Source: Taeniopygia guttata (taxonomy: Eukaryota; Chordata; Aves; Passeriformes; Estrildidae). Taken from it: 64,000 bases of DNA. The notes beneath the pieces were generated by a model. That model made no database searches and was not told where the DNA came from. It saw nothing but the letters and a program-made list of their open reading frames with translations. Positions within the stretch are counted from its first letter, which is position 1; the number at the start of each line of letters is the position of its first letter. The position numbers and the translations under genes were made by a program. Positions 42,970 to 64,000 of this stretch are shown here, piece by piece. The stretch spans positions 1,873,501-1,937,500 of the forward strand of contig NC_133028.1 of assembly GCF_048771995.1 (NCBI RefSeq), read 5' to 3'.

Positions 42970-45900
42970 CTAATCCTCCTCAGAGTCCTGAGCCGCTGCC
43001 TTCTTCTTCTTCTTCTTTTTCTTCTTCTTCTCCTCCTCCTCTTCCTCCTCAGCCTCTACCTCGACTTTCCTTTTCTTCTTGGGCAATGGCTCCTCCTCCT
43101 CCTCCACCCCGTTCTCCTCGGGCTCTGCCTCTGCTTCAGACTCCTCCGGCTGCTGCTTCTTCTTTTTCTTCTTCTTCTTGGCCCCCACGTCGTTCTCCTG
43201 TGGGGAGCCCCACGTCAGCTCTGGCCCCATCCTCGGGCACAGAGACCCCTCACACCCCCCTGGCACCAGGAGCATCCAGGACCCCCAAAAGGGTCTCACC
43301 CCATCCCCTCACCTCCATCTCCATCACTGAGTTCTCTGCTGGTTCCTCGGCGGCCGCTGCCAGGGCCTCCAGCCGCCGCTTCTCCCTCTTCTTCCTCTTC
43401 TTCTCCTTCTTCTCCTGCCTCCTCTTCACCTCAGCCACCACCTCGCTGGCCTGGGGACACACGGGGGGACGTGAGCCAGGGCAGGGTCCCGGGGTTTGTC
43501 CCCACACTTGGCCCTGGTCGGATCAGACTCATTAAATCAGTCTTTGGCCTCCACAGCAGGTCAGGATGGCACAGTGACATCACCTCCGACACGGGCCCTC
43601 AGTGTCACCTTCATCCCCCCAGGATCTCACCCTCACCTTCGTCCCCCCAGGATCTCACCATCACCTTCATCCCCCCAGCATCACCTTCATGCCCCCAGGA
43701 CCTCAGCATCACCTTCATCCCCCCAGCATCACCTTCATCCCCCCAGGATCTCACCATCACCTTCATCCCCTCAGCATCACCTTCATCCCCCCAGGATCTC
43801 ACCATCATCACCTCAGATCTCACCATCACTACAGGATGTCACCATCATCTTCATCACCTCCACCACCATCATCCCAGCACCTCCACTGCCCCCAGCACTT
43901 CCCATTCACAACCTCCAGCCCCCAGTACCTGACTACTGCCACCTTCATCTCCCCCAAGAGCTCACCTCTATCATCTTCATCACCCAACACTTTCATCATT
44001 TTTATCTCAGCACCTCAACTTCTTCACCCTTCATGGACTTCACCTCCATCTTCATCTCCCCCAAGGCCTCACCTCCTCCTCCATCTCCCCCACTGCCTGC
44101 ATTTGTCACCCTCGCCCCTCTTCTTCATCCCTCACCACCCCCTCCTCCTCTTCCTCCTCACCTCCACCACGGCCTCCTTCATCACCTCCAGGTTCTTGCG
44201 GGGCGGCTCCCCGGTCTCGTAGAAGGCCAAGCGCTCCTCCACCTGCTCCCGCAGCTTGTCCCCAAAGACACTGGTGGGGACCTCTGTGGGGAGGGCACAG
44301 GGGGTGCTCAGCACCCACCCTGCACCCCCAAACCCCCCGAGTCCCCCCTGAGTCCCCCCCTGCTCTGCTCAGCCCACAGGAGTCACCATTCACCGGGGTG
44401 AGATGCTGTTGACGAAAAATGTTCCCATCACAGCAGAGCGGCCCCGAGTGCCCTCCCCGTGCCCACCTGGGCACCGAGTGACGGCACCCACCCTGTCTGT
44501 GCCCCCCAGAGCCCCCCAGAGCCCCCAGACCCACCTGAGAAGCAGTCGATGCGCGAGGCGATGGTGCACTTGTTGGCCAGGTAGCGCGAGATGCGCCCCT
44601 TGTTCTTGGCGGCCGCACGCCCGATGAAGGTGGAGTGGAAGATGAGGCCGTACTTGGGGGTGTTCCCCCGAGTCTTCAGCGCCCTGTGAGCACCCAGGGC
44701 AGGGTCAGGACCCCCAAATGCCACCCCAAACCACAGACAGCCCCTCCCCGCCCCGGGGGTCGCTCAGCCCCGCCCCAGCGGTACCTGAACAGGGCCTTCT
44801 CGGCGCCCAGGATCTGCACGGTCGACGCCGGGTACTTGGCCAGGTTGGTCAGGCTGCCAGCGTGCGAGATGAGGCGGGCGCCCACCTGGGGGACAGCACC
44901 GGGGGGTCACAGGTGGCCCTGAAACCCCCCAAGGGCACAGAGAGTCCCCACGGGCCGGGGATCAGCAGTGGAAGCGTCAGCAGCACAGCTCAGTGGATTG
45001 ACAGATTCACTCTGACATCACCTCCGCGGCTGGGCGGGTGGCAGGGGACGCTCTGGGGACACTCTGGGGACACTCAGGGGACACTCACCACCTCCCCGAT
45101 GAGCGCTGACAGGCTGGGGGCCACCTGGCTCATCTTGGAGCGCAGGTACTCCTGCAGCCCCTTGCGGTACTCGGACAGGGAGATGACGCGGCGCGAGAAG
45201 CTCTCGATGTTGATGAGGTCCAGGGGGGAGATGTCCATCCCTGGGGGTGGCACGGGGTGAGCGGCAGCACCGACCCCCGGCCAGGCCCCCCTTGAGCCCC
45301 TCAGAGCCCCTCTCACCCATGGAGGAGCGGGAGGCCTCCAGGATGGCCTGGGCCTTGGCGCTGTCCATGACGATCTCCTCCAGCCCTTCCAGGCTCTCCT
45401 CGCTCAGCTCCCGCCGGTTCCCGATGAATTTGGCCACCCGGCAGTACATGGAGTTCTCGGGGACGATCTTGATCAGCTCGGGGAAGTGGTACCCGTACCA
45501 CTCCCTGCAGGGACAGAAACGCTCACTGAGGCTGCCACCCACCTCCGAGTGTCCCCAGGCCACCCCTCTGTGCTCCCAAATGTCCCCCCTGGGCCACACC
45601 GTGGCCCTCGGGGAGCTGCTGTCCCTCCCCGGTCTGTACAGGCGGCCGGAGCAGAGGCAGCTGCCTGTGGTAAGCATGGGGAGGGAACCGGGACCCCCAA
45701 ACCCGTTAAACCCCCCAAAATCCATCCCCACCGACCGGACACGCATGGAGAAGGTGTTGATGTCCTTGTCCAGCTGGTCCAGCAGGCTGATGGACTGGAT
45801 GATCATGTTGTCCACGCGGTTCACGTTGAACTTCACCTTGGCCCGGGAGTAGCTGTGGCCGAGCCCGAGCTGGGCTTTGGCCGCCGACTGCGCCGTGAGG

Positions 45901-46953
45901 CCGCGAACCAGCGCCGGGAAGTGCAGCCGGATCCCTGCGGGACACGGCGTCACCACGGGGGGACAGGGACACCTCCCAGCCGCGGCACCGGGTCCTGCCC
46001 TACCGGCCGAACCGGAGCCCACCGAGCTGTCCCCGTGTCCCCACTCACCGCGCATGAGCTCGGCCACCACGCCGCCGGTCTGGCACTGCACCCCCAGCTC
46101 CTCCTGCACGGCCGCGCCCATCTTGGCATCGCCCACCCCCAGCACCACCTTCTTCCTCTTGGGGGGCAGCGCCGTGTCCAGCAGCAGCCGCAGCTCCTCG
46201 TGCAGGACTCCTGCGGGACACCGGGGGGCTCAGCGCGGCCCGGGGCTCCCCGCGGGGCTGGTCCCGGTTCCCCCGGAGCCGCGCTCACCCTCGGACACGG
46301 CGTTCATGTTCTCCAGCGCGCTCTGCGCCGAGCGGAACGGCGAGAACGCCACGAGCTTCACCATGTTGTGGAACTTGCCCAGCGTCAGGACGCTCTCCTC
46401 CACCTGCGGCGGCTCCGGTCACACCGGGAACGGGCAGCGGCCCCCAGCGATTCCCACCCCGGTGCTTCCACCTCTGCCCGTGCCAGCCCCGGTGTGTCCC
46501 CGCCTCTCCCCACCCCCCAATCCCCGTTCTCTCCTGCCCCCCGCGCTCCGTGCTCCCGTTCTCCCCCGGTGCCCGCTCCCGTTCCCCCCGGTGCCCGCTC
46601 CCGTTCCCCCCGGTGCCCGCTCCCGTTATCCCCGGTGCCCGCCCCCGCCGGAGCCGTACCTGCGGCAGCTGCAGGCCGATCTCCTCCACCTCCCGCACGG
46701 CGAACAGCGCGTACCCGGCCGCATGCTCGAACAGCACGTGCAGCAGCACCTGCGGCACCGGAGGCTCCGCTCACCGGGGGCGGCACCGCGGCCGCGCTCC
46801 CGCCCATCCCCGCGTCCGCCGCCCCGGCTCGATGCGGCTCCCCCGGCCTCCCTCCGCTCCCGGCCCGGCCCGATGCGGTCGGAGGAAGCTCCTGAGCCGC
46901 TCCGCACGCCCGATGGCGGCGGATGCGGCGCGGGCCCGGCCCGCACTCACCAT
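42970..46953 (-). CDS. NOP56: NOP56, box C/D snoRNP core protein (12 exons, 548 aa)
   Basis: Exons, 5' to 3': 46953-46951 (only the ATG), 46749-46660, 46403-46289, 46210-46049, 45934-45736, 45504-45317, 45240-45089, 44885-44785, 44683-44535, 44283-44162, 43450-43313, 43197-42970 (stop TAG 42972-42970). Total 1647 nt. It begins [19 protein letters not shown] (NOP5NT domain). The NOSIC and Nop domains follow, with [80 protein letters not shown] and [17 protein letters not shown]. The tail (last ~130 aa) has long Lys and Glu runs. NOP56 pairs with NOP58, binds fibrillarin and C/D RNAs, and acts in rRNA 2'-O-methylation in the nucleolus. The tail is shorter than in human (594 aa). Four introns carry snoRNAs. 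Confidence 0.97.
43517..43590 (-). ncRNA. SNORD57: SNORD57 (box C/D snoRNA) in NOP56 intron 10
   Basis: Terminal stem GTCGGA/TCCGAC is perfect (43585-43590 with 43517-43522). Box C GTGATGT is at 43583-43577 and box D CTGA at 43526-43523. The guide just upstream of box D, ACTGATTTAATGAG, is complementary to the universally conserved 18S rRNA segment CTCATTAAATCAGT. The fifth nucleotide from box D pairs with the A known as the SNORD57 target (A99 in human 18S). SNORD57 is also hosted by NOP56 in mammals. Confidence 0.93.
43600..43830. repeat. ~30-bp minisatellite in NOP56 intron 10
   Basis: About seven copies of ccttcatccccccaggatct plus caccatca. 43830-44160 is looser pyrimidine-rich DNA with cctccatcttcatctcc motifs and no ncRNA signature. 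Confidence 0.88.
44362..44439 (-). ncRNA. SNORD56: SNORD56 (box C/D snoRNA) in NOP56 intron 9
   Basis: An 8-bp terminal stem GCTCTGCT/AGCAGAGC closes a 78-nt RNA. Box C GTGATGG is at 44431-44425 and box D CTGA at 44372-44369. The antisense element ATTTTTCGTCA matches the conserved 18S rRNA segment TGACGAAAAAT, the SNORD56 target region (C517 in human). The block TTTTTCGTCAACAGCA is shared with mammalian SNORD56, which is also in NOP56. Confidence 0.93.
44957..45027 (-). ncRNA. SNORD110: SNORD110 (box C/D snoRNA) in NOP56 intron 7
   Basis: Box C GTGATGT is at 45021-45015, a D' box CTGA at 44993-44990 and box D CTGA at 44965-44962. The guide upstream of D' contains AATCTGTCAATCC, 13 nt complementary to the conserved 18S rRNA segment GGATTGACAGATT. 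The fifth position from D' pairs with the first U of that segment, the reported SNORD110 site (U1288 in human). The terminal stem is short (about 3 bp), so exact ends are approximate. Confidence 0.9.
45566..45688 (-). ncRNA. SNORA51: H/ACA snoRNA, probably SNORA51, in NOP56 intron 5
   Basis: First hairpin: outer stem TCCCTCCCC/GGGGAGGGA and inner stem ACAGGC/GCCTGT, with an internal loop. The inner stem lies 15 nt from the following box. Hinge: ACAGCA, which fits box H (ANANNA). Second hairpin: GCTCCC/GGGAGC around GGGCCAC/GTGGCCC. It is followed by ACAGAG, an ACA box 3 nt from the end. Mammalian NOP56 hosts SNORA51, so that name is given from position and class. The target was not verified. 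Confidence 0.68.
46535..46650. repeat. ~22-bp repeat in NOP56 intron 2
   Basis: Four copies of ccggtgcccgctcccgttcc with small changes. Confidence 0.85.
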
Positions 46954-47290
46954 CGTCCTGCCGCCGCCGCCGCCGCCCGGAACTGACGCTCCGTCCCCGC
47001 CGGAACCCCGCCACCTTCCTCCTCGACCAATCAGCGCCCACTGCGCCGCGCCCTCCACCAATCACCGCGGGCTACCCTCAATGGACCCGCCCCGCAACCA
47101 ATCAAGTAGAGGCGAGACTGACCCCGCCCCCTTTAGGGGCGCCTGCCAATCAGAGACCGGAGGGGGCGTTCCCTCCCGCCTTTTCCTGCGCGCCGGCCAA
47201 TGGGAGCCGCGCGCGCGCAACAGGCCCCGCCCCTTTCCGCGCGGTTCGGTGCGCGCGCGGCCGCACGTGGCGGGAGCCGCCCCCCCCCCC
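46954..47290 (-). promoter_or_regulatory. NOP56 promoter: five CCAAT boxes, GC boxes and an E-box
   Basis: CCAAT (as read on the + strand) occurs at 47027, 47058, 47098, 47146 and 47197, spaced 31-51 bp, mostly within CCAATCA (NF-Y type). CACGTG at 47264-47269 is a MYC/MAX-type E-box, apt for a ribosome-biogenesis gene. CpG density is high and there is no TATA box. A poly-C run lies at 47280-47299. Confidence 0.7.
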
Positions 47291-47730
47291 CCCCCCCCCA
47301 AAATGTCCCCCCAATGTCCCCACGGTGCCACTCCGGGACCCCAAATGTCCCCACGGTGCCACCCCGGGACCCCCGATGGCCCCGTGTCCCCTCCTGGGAC
47401 CCTCAGTGCCCTCCAAGCGTCCCCCTGCTCCCATCCGGGACCCCCAAATGTCTCCCGGTGCCATCCCAGTGTCCCCGAATGTCACCGTGGTTCCATCCCG
47501 GCGCTCTCCGTGACCCCAGGATCCTCAGTCCCCTCCCGGGACTCCCGCTGCCCCTCCCGGACCCCTCCTGTGACCCCCTCCCGGTGTCCTGCCAGTCCCT
47601 TTTCTTCTCCGCCGTGTCCCACGCGAAGCCCCCGGTGTCCCCGCAGTGTCCCCGCAGTGTCCCCGCAGTGTCCCCGCAGTGTCCCCGCCCGGTGCCCGGT
47701 TCCAGGCGCAGGAGGCGCGTCCAGGGAACT

Positions 47731-47736
47731 TTTATT
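47731..47736 (-). terminator. AATAAA poly(A) signal of DCTN1
   Basis: TTTATT on the + strand (aactTTTATTgg), 185 nt past the DCTN1 stop codon. 47300-47715, between this and the NOP56 promoter, is gtgtccc-type repeat with no gene. Confidence 0.82.
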
Positions 47737-47920
47737 GGATGCCAGGAGCACGGGGGGGCCGCAGCCCCGGCCCCGCGGGGGTCCCGGGGGGGTCTGTAGT
47801 GTCCGAGAGCAGCGCGGGGAGCCCGAATCCCCCCGGGAAAAGCGGCTCCGGCTCCCACCCGCGAGTGGGACCGGCGTGGGGTGGGGGGACAGCGGGGTGG
47901 GGGTCCCTCGGGGGGGCGGA

Positions 47921-63875
<15,955 letters not shown>

Positions 63876-63904
63876 TCAGAATCCCAAAATCCCAAACTGG
63901 TTTG

Positions 63905-64000
63905 GGTGGAGGAAGCCTAAATCCCACCCATTCCCACCTCCTGCCAAGGGCAGGGACATCTCCCACTATCCAGGGTGCTCCAAGCCCTGTCCAACCTGGC
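63905..64000 (-). mobile_element. CR1-like LINE 3' end (reverse), runs to the window edge
   Basis: gccaagggcagggacatctc, ccactatccagg and ctccaagccctgtccaacct form the reverse complement of the CR1 3' region. Confidence 0.8.

Noticed and set aside
42989-43200. Lys/Glu-run region as an independent low-complexity gene
   Set aside because: It is the normal charged C-terminal tail of NOP56 and joins in phase with exon 11.
46750-46950. GGCCTG hexanucleotide array in NOP56 intron 1 (the human SCA36 site)
   Set aside because: The intron was read on both strands. Only isolated cccggcccggcc occurs and no GGCCTG run is present.

Overview
This window is vertebrate nuclear DNA, almost certainly avian, from a very GC-rich, gene-dense chromosome of the microchromosome type. 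Evidence: intron-split orthologues of vertebrate genes with introns mostly under 1 kb, fragments of CR1-type LINE 3' ends in both orientations, two solo retroviral LTRs with clear target-site duplications, and a private minisatellite in almost every intron. Nothing bacterial or viral is present as an active system. Six protein genes were read by joining exons at GT-AG sites. All exon phases are consistent, and the joined lengths fit the families.

Layout, left to right. 798-2275 (+): last two coding exons of a carboxypeptidase-like gene, best read as CPXM1. 2480-3712: CpG/CCAAT/CACCC-rich promoter-like DNA, a tandem repeat and a likely non-coding first exon. 5014-5673 (+): intronless NAT8-family acetyltransferase. 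6529-6735: six tandem YY1-type sites. 6875-28016 (+): VPS16, complete, 24 exons, 837 aa, with two U12-type introns. 28925-30640: intergenic minisatellite. 30752-42447 (+): IDH3B, complete, with two alternative last exons. 46953-42970 (-): NOP56, complete, 12 exons, convergent with IDH3B and hosting four intronic snoRNAs (SNORD57, SNORD56, SNORD110 and an H/ACA RNA that is probably SNORA51). 63856-47921 (-): the C-terminal 22 coding exons of DCTN1 (p150Glued), whose 5' part lies beyond the right edge.

The genes are housekeeping: HOPS/CORVET tethering (VPS16), the TCA cycle (IDH3B), snoRNP assembly (NOP56 and its guide RNAs) and dynein-dynactin transport (DCTN1). They do not form one pathway. 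CPXM1/VPS16 and IDH3B/NOP56 are human 20p13 genes, while NAT8 and DCTN1 are human 2p13 genes, so the window joins two human synteny blocks.

The most unusual feature is how tandem repeats interact with splice junctions. Exon ends with their 5' splice sites have been copied in tandem at VPS16 exon 18 (three extra donors), VPS16 exon 19 (a 51-nt in-frame pseudo-exon) and a DCTN1 exon (three extra donors at 17-bp spacing). The very long ORFs in the window are read-through of minisatellites, not genes.
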